The notes under the pieces are model-generated. The model was not told where the DNA came from and did no database searches. It saw only the letters and a program-made list of their open reading frames with translations. Positions 10,353 to 19,698 of a DNA stretch of 64,000 bases are shown here, in pieces. The DNA lies in contig CANGMI010000001.1 of assembly GCA_947455195.1 (NCBI GenBank), positions 720,164-784,163 of the forward strand, read 5' to 3'. Position 1 is the stretch's first letter, and every line of letters begins with the position of its first letter. A program made the translations under genes and the position numbers. The DNA comes from Pseudomonadota bacterium. Lineage in GTDB: Bacteria > Pseudomonadota > Gammaproteobacteria > Burkholderiales > SG8-39.

Positions 10353-11147
10353 ATGATCCAGACCCTCGAGACGCTTGCCGTCACCGAACCCGCACCTGGC
10401 CTTCTGCTGGTGACACTCAACCGGCCTGAGGTGGCGAACGCCATCAACACCCAGTGCGGACGCGATCTCAAGGCGGTGTTCCAGGCGCTGGAAAATGACT
10501 TCCGGCCCTATCGCTGCGTGGTCATCACCGGTGCCGGTGAGCGCGCCTTCTGTGCCGGTGGTGATCTCAAGGAGAGGAACACGCTCGACAACGAGCAGTG
10601 GGTGCTGCAGCACGAACTGTTCGAGGCTGCCTTTCGCGCAGTCATCAACTGCCCGCTGCCGGTCATTGCCGCCGTGAACGGTGCCGCCTACGGGGGCGGC
10701 CTGGAACTCGTGCTTGCCTGCGACTTCGCCTACGCTGCGAGCACGGCTCGCTTTGCACTGACCGAGACATCGCTTGGAATCATGCCCGGCTGTGGGGGCA
10801 CACAAGCCCTGCCGCGCATCGTCGGCGAGCGCCGCGCCAAGGAGCTGATTCTCTCGGCGCGTGCGTTCAGCGCCCCGGACGCCCTCGAGTGGGGCATCGT
10901 CAATGCGCTGAGTGAACCCGGCCAGGTGCTGGCCGACACCCTCGCGATTGCGCAGCGCATCGCCGACAACGCCCCCTTGTCGGTGCGTCAGGCCAAGCAC
11001 TCGATTCACTACGGGCTGCAAATGGACCTGCGCTCGGGCATGATGTTCGAGATCGAGGCCTACCAGCGCATGGTGGGCAGCGAAGACCGGCTCGAGGGTG
11101 TGCGGGCCTTCAACGAGCGCAGAAAGCCGCAATGGAAGGGCCGCTGA
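10353..11147 (+). CDS. Enoyl-CoA hydratase/isomerase family protein
   Basis: 264 aa crotonase-fold enzyme. Visible are the oxyanion-hole segment FCAGGDLKE, the second oxyanion and catalytic segment GGGLELVLACD with its Glu, and TETSLGIMPGCGGTQALPR with the second Glu, so classical enoyl-CoA hydration is plausible. The frame is open upstream to a TTG overlapping the previous stop, but the ATG at 10353 gives the normal N-terminus (IQTLETLAV) for the family. It lies 41 bp after the second IorA-like gene and may process the acyl-CoA produced by those oxidoreductases. Confidence 0.88.
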   Translation: MIQTLETLAVTEPAPGLLLVTLNRPEVANAINTQCGRDLKAVFQALENDFRPYRCVVITGAGERAFCAGGDLKERNTLDNEQWVLQHELFEAAFRAVINCPLPVIAAVNGAAYGGGLELVLACDFAYAASTARFALTETSLGIMPGCGGTQALPRIVGERRAKELILSARAFSAPDALEWGIVNALSEPGQVLADTLAIAQRIADNAPLSVRQAKHSIHYGLQMDLRSGMMFEIEAYQRMVGSEDRLEGVRAFNERRKPQWKGR

Positions 11148-11299
11148 GGTCACGCGGACGCAGCAGGTCGGCCAGGCACGAACAGAGCGGCATTCGGCCA
11201 TGCCTGCAGGCTGAGGCAGCAAGGGCCCGAAGCGACAGCATGGGTCGGCGATCTGCTGCATGAAGCCCCAGGCATCAGGAAGAACACCGAGGAGACAGG

Positions 11300-12502
11300 A
11301 TGAGACCGATCAACACGGCACCGATGACCGAGCGGTGTGCCCCCCTTGCGCACGCCTTGCGCTCTGCCGCACAGGCGCTGGGGCTCGCCCTCGCCGCCAG
11401 CGCCTGGCTGCACACGTCAGCGCTGGCGCAGACACCGGCAAGCCCGATCATCGTCGGCGAAATCACGCCGCTCACCGGACCCGCCGCCACCGTCGGCACG
11501 CGACTGAACCAGGTCAACCGGCTCTGGGCCGATGACCTCAATCGACGCGGCGGCATCAACGGACGGCGTATCGAACTCGTCACCTGCAACGACGAGTCGC
11601 GCCCCGAACGCGCTGCGAGCTGCACCCGCGACCTGATCGAGCGCGGCACCAGCCTCTTTCTGCTGAACGCGCTCACGGCGGGGGTGCGGGCCTCGATGCC
11701 GCTGCTCACCAACGGTCCGGTGGCCCTGGTGCTCACCCCGAACATCCTGCCGGCACCCGGCACGTTCGTGTTTCAGGTGAGCCCTTCCGAGACCGACCTC
11801 ACCCAGGCCATCGCGCAGTGGTTGCGCGCAGGCAAGGCCAGCAGCCTCGCTGTCGTGGCGGCCACGGACGCGAGTGGCGAGAGCGCGATCCAGGCAGCTC
11901 GCAAGGTCTTTCCGGCGGCTGGAATCGACATGCGCCTCGCACGCATCGACCTGCGCGCGACCGACGCCTCGAGCCAACTGGCGGCCGTGGCTGGCGAAGG
12001 GGTTGGCGCCATCTACTCGGCCTACTCGGGTGGCGGTGCCGGGGTGGTCGTCAAGAGCTATCGCAACTTCGACCTCACGCTCCCGCTCATCGTGAGCTAT
12101 GCCAACATCAACGCCGCGTTCCTGCGCCTCATCCGCGAGGACATGCCACGGCGGCTGCTCGGCACGAGCATCAGCGCGCTGGTACCTGAAGAGCTCGCCT
12201 CGAGTGCCGCCCGGGCCCGCACGAGTGCCTTCGCACAACGCTACCAGGAGAGCTACAACGAGCCCCCCGACATGCTCAATCTCATCGGCAAGCTCTCGGT
12301 GGACACTGCCGAGGCGGTGCTTCGCAACGTGAAGAACCCCGCTGACGCACGCGCCGTAAAGCAGTTCCTGGAAACCACCGCCGTGGAGAGCCTGCACACG
12401 ATCCGATTCAGCCCCGAGAGCCATGTGGGGCTGGGCGAAGCCGACACGATGGTGGTCGAATGGCGCGGTGATCGCTGGGCGCGCGCCGGAGCCGTACGAT
12501 GA
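11300..12502 (+). CDS. ABC transporter substrate-binding protein, branched-chain amino-acid (Peripla_BP_6) type
   Basis: 400 aa. The signal peptide ends near residue 44 (SALAQ). The mature part starts IIVGEITPLTGPAATVG and continues WADDLNRRGGINGRRIEL, the standard opening of LivJ-type receptors, which now bind many aromatic acids and amides. A GAGGAGACAGG ribosome-binding site sits before the ATG. No permease or ATPase genes are near, so it is a stand-alone receptor. Its stop overlaps the P450 start by 4 bp (ATGA), suggesting that ligand uptake and oxidation are coupled. The ligand is unknown. Confidence 0.88.
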   Translation: MRPINTAPMTERCAPLAHALRSAAQALGLALAASAWLHTSALAQTPASPIIVGEITPLTGPAATVGTRLNQVNRLWADDLNRRGGINGRRIELVTCNDESRPERAASCTRDLIERGTSLFLLNALTAGVRASMPLLTNGPVALVLTPNILPAPGTFVFQVSPSETDLTQAIAQWLRAGKASSLAVVAATDASGESAIQAARKVFPAAGIDMRLARIDLRATDASSQLAAVAGEGVGAIYSAYSGGGAGVVVKSYRNFDLTLPLIVSYANINAAFLRLIREDMPRRLLGTSISALVPEELASSAARARTSAFAQRYQESYNEPPDMLNLIGKLSVDTAEAVLRNVKNPADARAVKQFLETTAVESLHTIRFSPESHVGLGEADTMVVEWRGDRWARAGAVR

Positions 12503-13800
12503 ATGCACAGGCTGACGATGCCGCGCTCATCCGGGATATTGCCCGGCGCTACGACCCGTTTGGCACGGCACTGCTCGATGACCCCTATCCCTTCTTCGCC
12601 GAGGCCCGGGCCGCCACACCGGCATTCTTCAGCGAACCCTTGCAGCACTGGGTCATCACGCGCCACGCCGATGTGCGCGACGTGCTGCGCAACACCACCC
12701 TTTACTCGGCCGCCAACACACTCGAAACCCTGAAACCGCTGTGCCCCTACGCACGGCAGGTGCTGATCGAAGGTGCGGTACGGCCGCCCCCCGCCCTCAC
12801 CAACAACGACCCGCCATCTCATACCCGCGCCCGTCGCATCGCCAACGCGGCCTTCACCCCTCGCCGCGTCGCTCAGATGGAAGATTTCATTCGCGCGACC
12901 ACGCGCCAGTTCATTACCGAGCGCTTCAGGGACGGCCGTGCAGACCTCATCCGCGATCTCGCCTGGGAACTGCCGGCGCTGGTGATCTTCAACGTGATCG
13001 GACTCTCCGATGACGAAGTACACCGCATCAAGGCGGCAGCCCAGAACCGGCTGCTCTTCAACTGGGGATTTCCCACCGATGAAGAGCAGACCGAGCTGGC
13101 GCGCGATACGGTTGCCCTGTGGCACTTCATCCAGGCCTTCGTCGAACGCCGCGCCGAAAACCCCGGCGAGGACTTCACCAGCGACCTGCTGCGCGGACGG
13201 GACGAGAACGCAGGCGGTCTGAGTCAGGGTGAGGCCTGTTCGGTGCTCCTCGCGCTGCTGGTGGCCGGTCACGAAACCACCACCTCGCTCATCGGCAACG
13301 CGGTACGCTGGCTGCTGCGCGACCGAAGCCACTGGGATGCCGTACGCCAGGACCCGACACGACTGCCAAATGCCATCGAGGAAGTGCTGCGGATCGAACC
13401 CTCGATCCATACCTGGCGCCGGCGCAGCCTCGCCCCGGTCCGGTTTGGCGACGTCGACATACCCGCAGGTGCGAACCTGCTGCTGCTGATTGGCGCTGCC
13501 AACCACGATCCGGCCGTGTTCGCCGATCCGGACCAATTCGACATTGCCCGCACGAATGCCCGCGAGCATCTCTCGTTCGGACACGGCGCGCATATCTGTC
13601 TGGGAGCGCCCCTTGCACGACTCGAAGCCCGAGTCGTGCTCGAGGAACTCGGACGGGCATTCCCCGATCTGACGATCGACCCCGATTGGCAGATGCAGGT
13701 GCTGCCCACGCTGTCGTTCCGCGGTCCGGCCGAATTGCCGGTGTCCTGGCACCATGGACCCCGCAAGGAAGCTCAAGCAATGAAAGGACTTGCCCGATGA
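12499..13800 (+). CDS. Cytochrome P450
   Basis: 433 aa, soluble bacterial size with no membrane anchor. The I-helix oxygen-activation motif AGHETT is at 256–261, the ExxR pair is E295/R298, and the haem-binding loop SFGHGAHICLG carries the axial Cys367. All essential residues are present. It overlaps the receptor gene upstream and the flavodoxin-fold reductase downstream, each by 4 bp, so the three proteins should be made together. No ferredoxin gene is adjacent, leaving the electron donor open. The substrate may be the ligand of the coupled ABC receptor (inference). Confidence 0.93.
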   Translation: MNAQADDAALIRDIARRYDPFGTALLDDPYPFFAEARAATPAFFSEPLQHWVITRHADVRDVLRNTTLYSAANTLETLKPLCPYARQVLIEGAVRPPPALTNNDPPSHTRARRIANAAFTPRRVAQMEDFIRATTRQFITERFRDGRADLIRDLAWELPALVIFNVIGLSDDEVHRIKAAAQNRLLFNWGFPTDEEQTELARDTVALWHFIQAFVERRAENPGEDFTSDLLRGRDENAGGLSQGEACSVLLALLVAGHETTTSLIGNAVRWLLRDRSHWDAVRQDPTRLPNAIEEVLRIEPSIHTWRRRSLAPVRFGDVDIPAGANLLLLIGAANHDPAVFADPDQFDIARTNAREHLSFGHGAHICLGAPLARLEARVVLEELGRAFPDLTIDPDWQMQVLPTLSFRGPAELPVSWHHGPRKEAQAMKGLAR

Positions 13801-14579
13801 AGAACGTGCTGGTCATCACCTGCCACCCCGACCCGCGCTCGCTCACGGGCGCGCTGCGCGACCACACCGTGTCGACCCTTGCGCGCCTCGGACACCGTGT
13901 CGAGCAGTCAGACCTGCATGCCCTGCGCTGGAAGGCCGTGGTCGACCATGACGACTTTCCGGCTGAGGACCCGGGCGCGCGCCTGCAACCGGGTGCGGCT
14001 TCGCGACGTGCCACCCTGGGCGGCACGCTCACCCCCGATGTGCAGGCCGAACAGGCCAAGCTGCTGCGTGCCGATGCCATCGTGCTGCACTTTCCGCTCT
14101 GGTGGTTCGCGATGCCGGCGATGCTCAAGGGCTGGTTCGATCGGGTGTTCAGCAACGGCTTTGGCTACGGCATCATGCCGGCAGCCGGTGCGCCCGGCCA
14201 GGCGAGCCTGCGCTACGGCGAGGGCCGTCTCGGCGGCAAGCGGGCACTCGTGTGCGTGACCACCGGTGGCCTCCCGAGCCACTTCAGCGAGCGTGGCATC
14301 AATGGGCCGCTCGAGCATCTGCTCTTTCCACTCACGCACGGCACGCTCTGGTATGCAGGCATCGATGTGCTGCCCGTTCACGGCATCTTCGGCACCAACC
14401 GCCTGCAGCCCGATGCGTTCGCCCCGGTGGCGCGCGATTGGGAAATGCGCCTGGAGGGCCTCTTCAGCGATGCACCGATCGCCTGGCGCGCGCAGAATGG
14501 GGGTGACTACGATGAAGCGTTGTGTCTGCGCGAAGACCTGGGCGGCGCAGCCACCGGATTCGATCTGCACCGGCGCTGA
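13797..14579 (+). CDS. NAD(P)H dehydrogenase (quinone)-type flavodoxin-fold oxidoreductase
   Basis: 260 aa. The N-terminus KNVLVITCHPDPRSLTGAL is the phosphate-binding loop of the NQO/MdaB family. The central LHFPLWWFAMPAMLKGWFDR segment forms the FMN/FAD and dimer region, followed by KRALVCVTTGG. These enzymes reduce quinones or similar acceptors with two electrons in the cytosol. The ATG at 13797 overlaps the P450 stop (ATGA). The earlier in-frame starts lie inside the P450 gene and lack a Shine–Dalgarno site. Tight coupling raises the possibility that it serves the P450 or detoxifies its quinone product. Confidence 0.87.
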   Translation: MKNVLVITCHPDPRSLTGALRDHTVSTLARLGHRVEQSDLHALRWKAVVDHDDFPAEDPGARLQPGAASRRATLGGTLTPDVQAEQAKLLRADAIVLHFPLWWFAMPAMLKGWFDRVFSNGFGYGIMPAAGAPGQASLRYGEGRLGGKRALVCVTTGGLPSHFSERGINGPLEHLLFPLTHGTLWYAGIDVLPVHGIFGTNRLQPDAFAPVARDWEMRLEGLFSDAPIAWRAQNGGDYDEALCLREDLGGAATGFDLHRR

Positions 14580-14614
14580 AGAGCACCGGCCCGGCCACAT
14601 CCGCGGAGGACAGG

Positions 14615-15007
14615 ATGACAGTGATCTCGCATCGCATACCGCGCCACTCGCGCCGTGTCGGACTACTGCTCGTGGCGATCTGTTTCGTGGCCGGGCAGGC
14701 CGCGGCCGACGATGTCTCGCGTGCACGCGGCCTCGCCGCCAACTGCACGACCTGCCATGGGAGTGACGGACGCAGCGTGGGCGAGGTGCCCCCCTCGCTG
14801 GCCGGGCGTGATCGTGCCGAGTTGCTGCAGACACTCCTCGACTACCGCGCGGGCCAGCGTGCATCGATGATCATGGAGCAGCACGCCCGCGGCTACTCGG
14901 AAGCACAACTCGCGCTGATTGCCGGCTGGTTCTCGCGTTTGCCGGCAGGGGTGGCGCTTGCAGCGCCGCGCGCTGACGGCAGCAGCACCGGCGCACGCCA
15001 GCCATGA
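14615..15007 (+). CDS. Single-haem c-type cytochrome, sulfide dehydrogenase small-subunit type (FccA-like)
   Basis: 130 aa. A signal peptide (hydrophobic GLLLVAICFVAG, cleaved near AAADD) is followed by one haem site CTTCH at residues 44–48 and a Met-rich segment near 90 (SMIMEQH) that can supply the axial ligand. GGAGGA 5 bp upstream fixes the ATG at 14615. The stop overlaps the flavoprotein start by 4 bp. This is the arrangement of flavocytochrome c, in which the periplasmic cytochrome takes electrons from sulfide oxidation. The FccA of some purple bacteria carries two haems; this one carries one. Confidence 0.85.
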   Translation: MTVISHRIPRHSRRVGLLLVAICFVAGQAAADDVSRARGLAANCTTCHGSDGRSVGEVPPSLAGRDRAELLQTLLDYRAGQRASMIMEQHARGYSEAQLALIAGWFSRLPAGVALAAPRADGSSTGARQP

Positions 15008-16320
15008 GTACGCTCACCCGAGACGGGGCAACAACCCGTAGGCCAGCCGCGGACACCTCGCGCCGCGCCTTCATCCACGGCGGTGCGAGCCTGGCTGCAG
15101 CCAGCGTATTCAGCACGCATGCAGGGGCTGCCGAGGGACCACGCGCCCGCGTGGTGGTGGTCGGTGGGGGCTTTGGCGGCGCAACCGCCGCGCGCCATCT
15201 CAAGCGCTGGGCACCCGCGCTCGATGTGACACTGATCGAGCGTGACGCTACCTTCATATCCTGCCCACTGAGCAATCTGGTGCTGGCGGGCAACGCACAA
15301 ATCGCCGACCTCACCTTCGGTTACCAGTCGCTCGAGCGCCTCGGTATCCGGGTGATTCGGGGTGAGGTGATGGCGATCGATGCATCGACGCGCACCGTGC
15401 GTCTCGCCAGTGGCGATCGCCTCGCCTACGATCGGGCCATCGTGTCGCCAGGCGTCGAGTTCGACCTTGCAGGCATCCCCGGCTTGCAGGCACCCGCTGC
15501 GCGCGCGGCCATGCCGGTTGCCTGGAAGGCAGGCCCCGAAACACTGCGACTGCGACAACACCTCGAAGCCATGCCCGATGGCGGCGCGTTCGTGATGCAC
15601 ATCCCCCAGGCGCCCTACCGCTGCCCACCCGGCCCTTATGAACGCGCCTGCCAGATCGCCGACTACTTCAAGCGCGAGAAACCCCGTTCCAAGGTCATCG
15701 TGCTCGATGCCAACCCCGACGTGGTGTCGAAGAAGGCGCTTTTCATGGCAGCCTGGAACGGCCCCTACAAGGGCATGGTCGAGTACCGGCCCAACTGCGA
15801 ACTGGCCGATGTGGATGGGCCGGCAAAGACCGTGAAGCTCGTGTTCGACGATGTGCCCGGTGATGTGATCAACGTGATTCCACCACAGCGCGCCGGGGCC
15901 GTGGCCGATAGAAGTGGGCTCGTCACGGCCAATCGACGCTGGTGCGGCATCGACTGGCTGACGATGGAGTCGGTTGCGGTAAAGGGCGTGCACGTGCTGG
16001 GCGATGCCACGCTGTCGGCCTCGATCATGCCCAAGTCAGCCACCATGGCCAATCAGCATGCCAAGCTTGCTGCGGCAGCCATCATCGACCTGCTGGCCGA
16101 ACGGCCGGTCGAACCCGACCCGACTCTCATCAACACCTGCTACAGCTTTGTCGATGGGGTGCGCGCGGGGCATGTAGCCTCGGTGCATGCCTACGAAGCC
16201 GCCGAGCGCACGATGAGTGTCGTGAAGGGCTCGGGCGGCCTCTCGCGCGAAGCCAATGCCACCGAGGGTGCACACGCCTGGGGCTGGGCGAGGAACATCT
16301 GGGGTGAGGCGCTGGGGTAG
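15004..16320 (+). CDS. Flavocytochrome c sulfide dehydrogenase flavoprotein subunit (FccB/SoxF-like)
   Basis: 438 aa. A twin-arginine signal (SRRAFIHGG, residues 19–27, then an Ala-rich core) implies folded export by Tat. The FAD-binding GGGFGG is at 54–59. Candidate redox-active cysteines occur in TFISCPLSN (C87), YRCPPGPYER and RWCGIDW. The C-terminal half keeps KSATMANQHAKLAA, typical of FccB. It should oxidise sulfide to polysulfide or sulfur and pass electrons to the coupled cytochrome upstream. The 117 bp to the convergent dnaE2 end hold only weak inverted repeats. Confidence 0.87.
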   Translation: MSTLTRDGATTRRPAADTSRRAFIHGGASLAAASVFSTHAGAAEGPRARVVVVGGGFGGATAARHLKRWAPALDVTLIERDATFISCPLSNLVLAGNAQIADLTFGYQSLERLGIRVIRGEVMAIDASTRTVRLASGDRLAYDRAIVSPGVEFDLAGIPGLQAPAARAAMPVAWKAGPETLRLRQHLEAMPDGGAFVMHIPQAPYRCPPGPYERACQIADYFKREKPRSKVIVLDANPDVVSKKALFMAAWNGPYKGMVEYRPNCELADVDGPAKTVKLVFDDVPGDVINVIPPQRAGAVADRSGLVTANRRWCGIDWLTMESVAVKGVHVLGDATLSASIMPKSATMANQHAKLAAAAIIDLLAERPVEPDPTLINTCYSFVDGVRAGHVASVHAYEAAERTMSVVKGSGGLSREANATEGAHAWGWARNIWGEALG

Positions 16321-16437
16321 GTGGGTTCCCTGGATGGTAGTGACCGGTTACGACTGGCAGGGATTTGTGCCGGGAAACGCAGCGTGACAGCCCGGATTGC
16401 GGTTCGCCTGAAGTGACCCTCGCACAGTACAAGGCAC

Positions 16438-19400
16438 TCAATGAAAATCACGTGACCGCGCATCGAGCCGCCCGAGCAGGGTGCTGTGATCAACCAGCCG
16501 CGCGGCCACCAGATGCACCACCTCGCCCTCGCGCTGCACCTGACCGTAGACCGTCATCAACTGTGCGCCCAGGACCTCACGGCGCTGCAACTCGCTCAAA
16601 TGGCGCCAGACCACCACATTGACCTGTCCGGTTTCATCCTCGAGCGTGATGAAGACCACCCCCGAGGCAGTACCCGGACGCTGACGGCTGATGACCAGCC
16701 CGCTCGCCCGCGCAAGACGCCCATGCGGCATGCGGCGCAATGCGGCCGCGGTGACGATGCGCATCGCATCGAGTCGAGCGCGCAGCAAGGCGAGCGGATG
16801 ACGCCCCAGCGTGAGCCCGGTGCTCGCGTAATCGGCCACAAGGCTCTCGCCTTCACTGGGCTCGGCGATCACCGGCACCTCGTCTTCGATGGGCGCATCG
16901 CGCAGCAAGGGGCTGCGTGACTCGATGCCTGCCACCTGCCAGTAGGCGGCACGCCGATGTTCGGCAAGACCGTCGAGCGCGGCCGCAGCGGCCAGACACT
17001 TCAGATCACCCACATCGAGTTCGGCACGCGCGGCCAGATCATCAACGGATGCAAAGGCACGCACGGCACGCGCGCGCACGATGCGCTCGGCACCCGTTGC
17101 CGAGAGCCCTTTCACCATCGCAAGACCGAGGCGCACCGCCGGTTGGGGCGATCGACGGGAGGGCGGCAGCGAGGGTTTGACCGAGGACCTGGCCGAAGAA
17201 TCGAGCAAGGTCTCGCGCGGCAGGGCGCGCGGCGCCTCGAGCGTGGCTTCGAACTGGCTCGCGATCACATCCACCGGGCGCACCTCGACGCCATGTCGAC
17301 GCGCGTCCTGCACCAGTTGCGAGGGGCCGTAGAAGCCCATCGGCTGGCTGTTGAGCAAGGCGGCGAGAAAGGCCGCCGGCGCATGGCACTTCAACCAGGC
17401 CGACTGCCAGGCAATGAGCGCAAAGCTGATCGAGTGCGACTCGGGGAAACCGTACTCGCCGAAGCCCAGAATCTGCTGATAGATCTGGGCCGCAAACTCC
17501 GGCGTGTAACCGCGCGCCAGCATGCCCTCGGTGAGGCGCCGCTCGAAAGGTTCGATGCCCCCCTTGCGGCGCCACGCAGCCATGGCCCGTCGCAACTGGT
17601 CGGCCTCACCCGGGGTGAAGCCAGCCGCCACCACGGCCAGACGCATCACCTGTTCCTGGAAGATGGCCACACCCAGGGTACGCCGCAGCACGTCCTCGAC
17701 CTCGGGACTCGGGTAGGTCACGGCCTCGAGACCCTGACGCCGGCGCAGGTACGGATGCACCATGCCACCCTGAATGGGTCCGGGGCGCACGATGGCCACC
17801 TGAATCACGAGGTCATAGAACTCGTGCGGCTGCATGCGAGGCAGCATGGCCATCTGTGCGCGTGACTCGATCTGGAAGACGCCCACCGTATCGGCACGCG
17901 ACACCATCTCGAACACCACCGGATCATGACGCGGAATATCAGCCACGGTGAACGCACGGGGACCGGTGCCCGCCAGCCAGGGTGGCCGGCCATCGGTTGG
18001 CCGGTGACTGGGGGGCTGGCCCTCGATGGACGCCTGATCAGGCGCCATCAGACGGCGCTGCACCTGCAGCAGGTCGATGGTGCGCCGGATGGCGGTGAGC
18101 ATCCCCAGCGCCAGGATGTCGACCTTGAGCAGACCCAGCGCATCGAGATCGTCCTTGTCCCACTGGATGACACTGCGCCCCGGCATCGAGGCATTTTCAA
18201 CCGGCACCAGTTGAGACAGTGGCCCACGCGAAATCACGAAACCGCCCGAGTGCTGCGACAGATGGCGCGGGAAGCGAGTGATCGTGTTGACCAGTTGCAC
18301 CAGGTGACCGATGACACGCGATCCGGGGTCGAAGCCTTGCGCGGCGAGCGCCTCGGGCTGCACCGCATGGCCATCCCACCAACTGTGCGACTTTGCGAGC
18401 TGCTCGATCTGTCCGACATCGAGCCCGAGTGCCTTGCCGACATCGCGCATCGCACTGCGCGGCCGATAGGTGGTAATGGCCGCTGCAATGGCCGCTCGCT
18501 CGCGACCGTACTTGCGATAGATGTACTGGATCACCTCCTCGCGCCGCTCATGCTCGAAGTCGATGTCGATGTCGGGCGGCTCGTTGCGCTCGGCCGAGAT
18601 GAAGCGCTCGAAGAGGAGCGAGGACGTTGCCGGATTCACCTCGGTGATGCCCAGCGCGTAGCACACCGCCGAGTTGGCGGCCGAGCCGCGCCCCTGACAG
18701 AGAATGCCCTGACTGCGGGCAAAGCAGACAATGTCGTAGACCGTGAGGAAATAGGGCTCGTAGCCCAGCGAGGCAATGAGCGCGAGTTCATGCTCGATCT
18801 GGCTGCGTACTGCCCCCTGGCCGACCTCTTCACCGTAACGCCAGCGCAACCCCTCTTCCGTGAGAAAGCGCAGGTGCTGTGCCGGTGTACGCCCGGCGGC
18901 GACGATCTCGTCAGGGTATTCGTAGCGCAGTTCATCGAGCGAGAAGTGGCAACGCCCCGCCACCACCAGGGTCTCGGCAAGGAGCGATTCGGGATAGACC
19001 TGCGCAAGACGCATGCGCTGGCGCAGATGCCGTTCGGCATTGGCAAAGAGGGCCTGACCGCATTGATCGAGCGGCACCCCCAGACGGATGGCGGTCAGCG
19101 TGTCCTGCAGCATGCGCCGCGAGCGTCGATGCATGTGAACGTCGCCCGCTGCAACGAGCGGCAATCGCGCCTGACGGGCCCACGCATCGAGCGTACGCAA
19201 CTGCGTCCGATCAGCAGCACCCGAGAGGAGTTCAGCGGCCATCCAGGCACGTTCGGGAAAGGCCTCGGCGAGCCAATGTGCGTCATGAGCGGTGTCGGTG
19301 TCGGTGCCTGGCAAGAGCAGTGCGAGACACTGGCTCATGTCCGACTCGAGATCGGCCCGATGCAATTCGTACTGGCCCTTGGGTGCACGACGTCGGGCGC

Positions 19401-19698
19401 GTGTGATGCGCTCGCACAACTGGCCATAACCGACACGATCGGTGGCGAGCAGTACGAGTCGTACCCCCTCTGCCAGACGCACCTCGGTGCCGACGATGAA
19501 CTGCAACGACTGGCCACGACAGGCCAGATGGGCTCGCACGACACCGGCCACTGAACACTCGTCGGTCAGCGCCATTGCCCGGTAGCCGAGGGCCTGAGCC
19601 CGTTCGGCCAGTTCCTCCGGGTGAGAGGCCCCGCGCAGAAAGCTGAAATTCGATACGCAATGCAACTCGGCGTAATCCGGCAGTAACCCTCGCTTCAT
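16438..19698 (-). CDS. dnaE2: Error-prone DNA polymerase III alpha subunit DnaE2 (ImuC)
   Basis: 1086 aa. An N-terminal PHP domain starts at YAELHCVSNFSFLRG. The polymerase catalytic motif PDIDIDF is at residues 375–381, and the helix-hairpin-helix and OB-fold regions follow, including GVVFITLEDETGQVNVVVW near the C-terminus. Length and layout fit DnaE2 rather than replicative DnaE (about 1160 aa). The ATG at 19698 overlaps the imuB stop (ATGA). With ImuA and ImuB it forms the SOS mutasome for translesion synthesis. It is the last gene of the LexA-controlled operon. Confidence 0.95.
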   Translation of the reverse strand: MKRGLLPDYAELHCVSNFSFLRGASHPEELAERAQALGYRAMALTDECSVAGVVRAHLACRGQSLQFIVGTEVRLAEGVRLVLLATDRVGYGQLCERITRARRRAPKGQYELHRADLESDMSQCLALLLPGTDTDTAHDAHWLAEAFPERAWMAAELLSGAADRTQLRTLDAWARQARLPLVAAGDVHMHRRSRRMLQDTLTAIRLGVPLDQCGQALFANAERHLRQRMRLAQVYPESLLAETLVVAGRCHFSLDELRYEYPDEIVAAGRTPAQHLRFLTEEGLRWRYGEEVGQGAVRSQIEHELALIASLGYEPYFLTVYDIVCFARSQGILCQGRGSAANSAVCYALGITEVNPATSSLLFERFISAERNEPPDIDIDFEHERREEVIQYIYRKYGRERAAIAAAITTYRPRSAMRDVGKALGLDVGQIEQLAKSHSWWDGHAVQPEALAAQGFDPGSRVIGHLVQLVNTITRFPRHLSQHSGGFVISRGPLSQLVPVENASMPGRSVIQWDKDDLDALGLLKVDILALGMLTAIRRTIDLLQVQRRLMAPDQASIEGQPPSHRPTDGRPPWLAGTGPRAFTVADIPRHDPVVFEMVSRADTVGVFQIESRAQMAMLPRMQPHEFYDLVIQVAIVRPGPIQGGMVHPYLRRRQGLEAVTYPSPEVEDVLRRTLGVAIFQEQVMRLAVVAAGFTPGEADQLRRAMAAWRRKGGIEPFERRLTEGMLARGYTPEFAAQIYQQILGFGEYGFPESHSISFALIAWQSAWLKCHAPAAFLAALLNSQPMGFYGPSQLVQDARRHGVEVRPVDVIASQFEATLEAPRALPRETLLDSSARSSVKPSLPPSRRSPQPAVRLGLAMVKGLSATGAERIVRARAVRAFASVDDLAARAELDVGDLKCLAAAAALDGLAEHRRAAYWQVAGIESRSPLLRDAPIEDEVPVIAEPSEGESLVADYASTGLTLGRHPLALLRARLDAMRIVTAAALRRMPHGRLARASGLVISRQRPGTASGVVFITLEDETGQVNVVVWRHLSELQRREVLGAQLMTVYGQVQREGEVVHLVAARLVDHSTLLGRLDARSRDFH

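Noticed and set aside
17926..19554. A 542-codon plus-strand frame inside dnaE2
   Set aside because: Composition is typical of an antisense shadow, whereas the minus-strand dnaE2 is complete and coupled to imuB.
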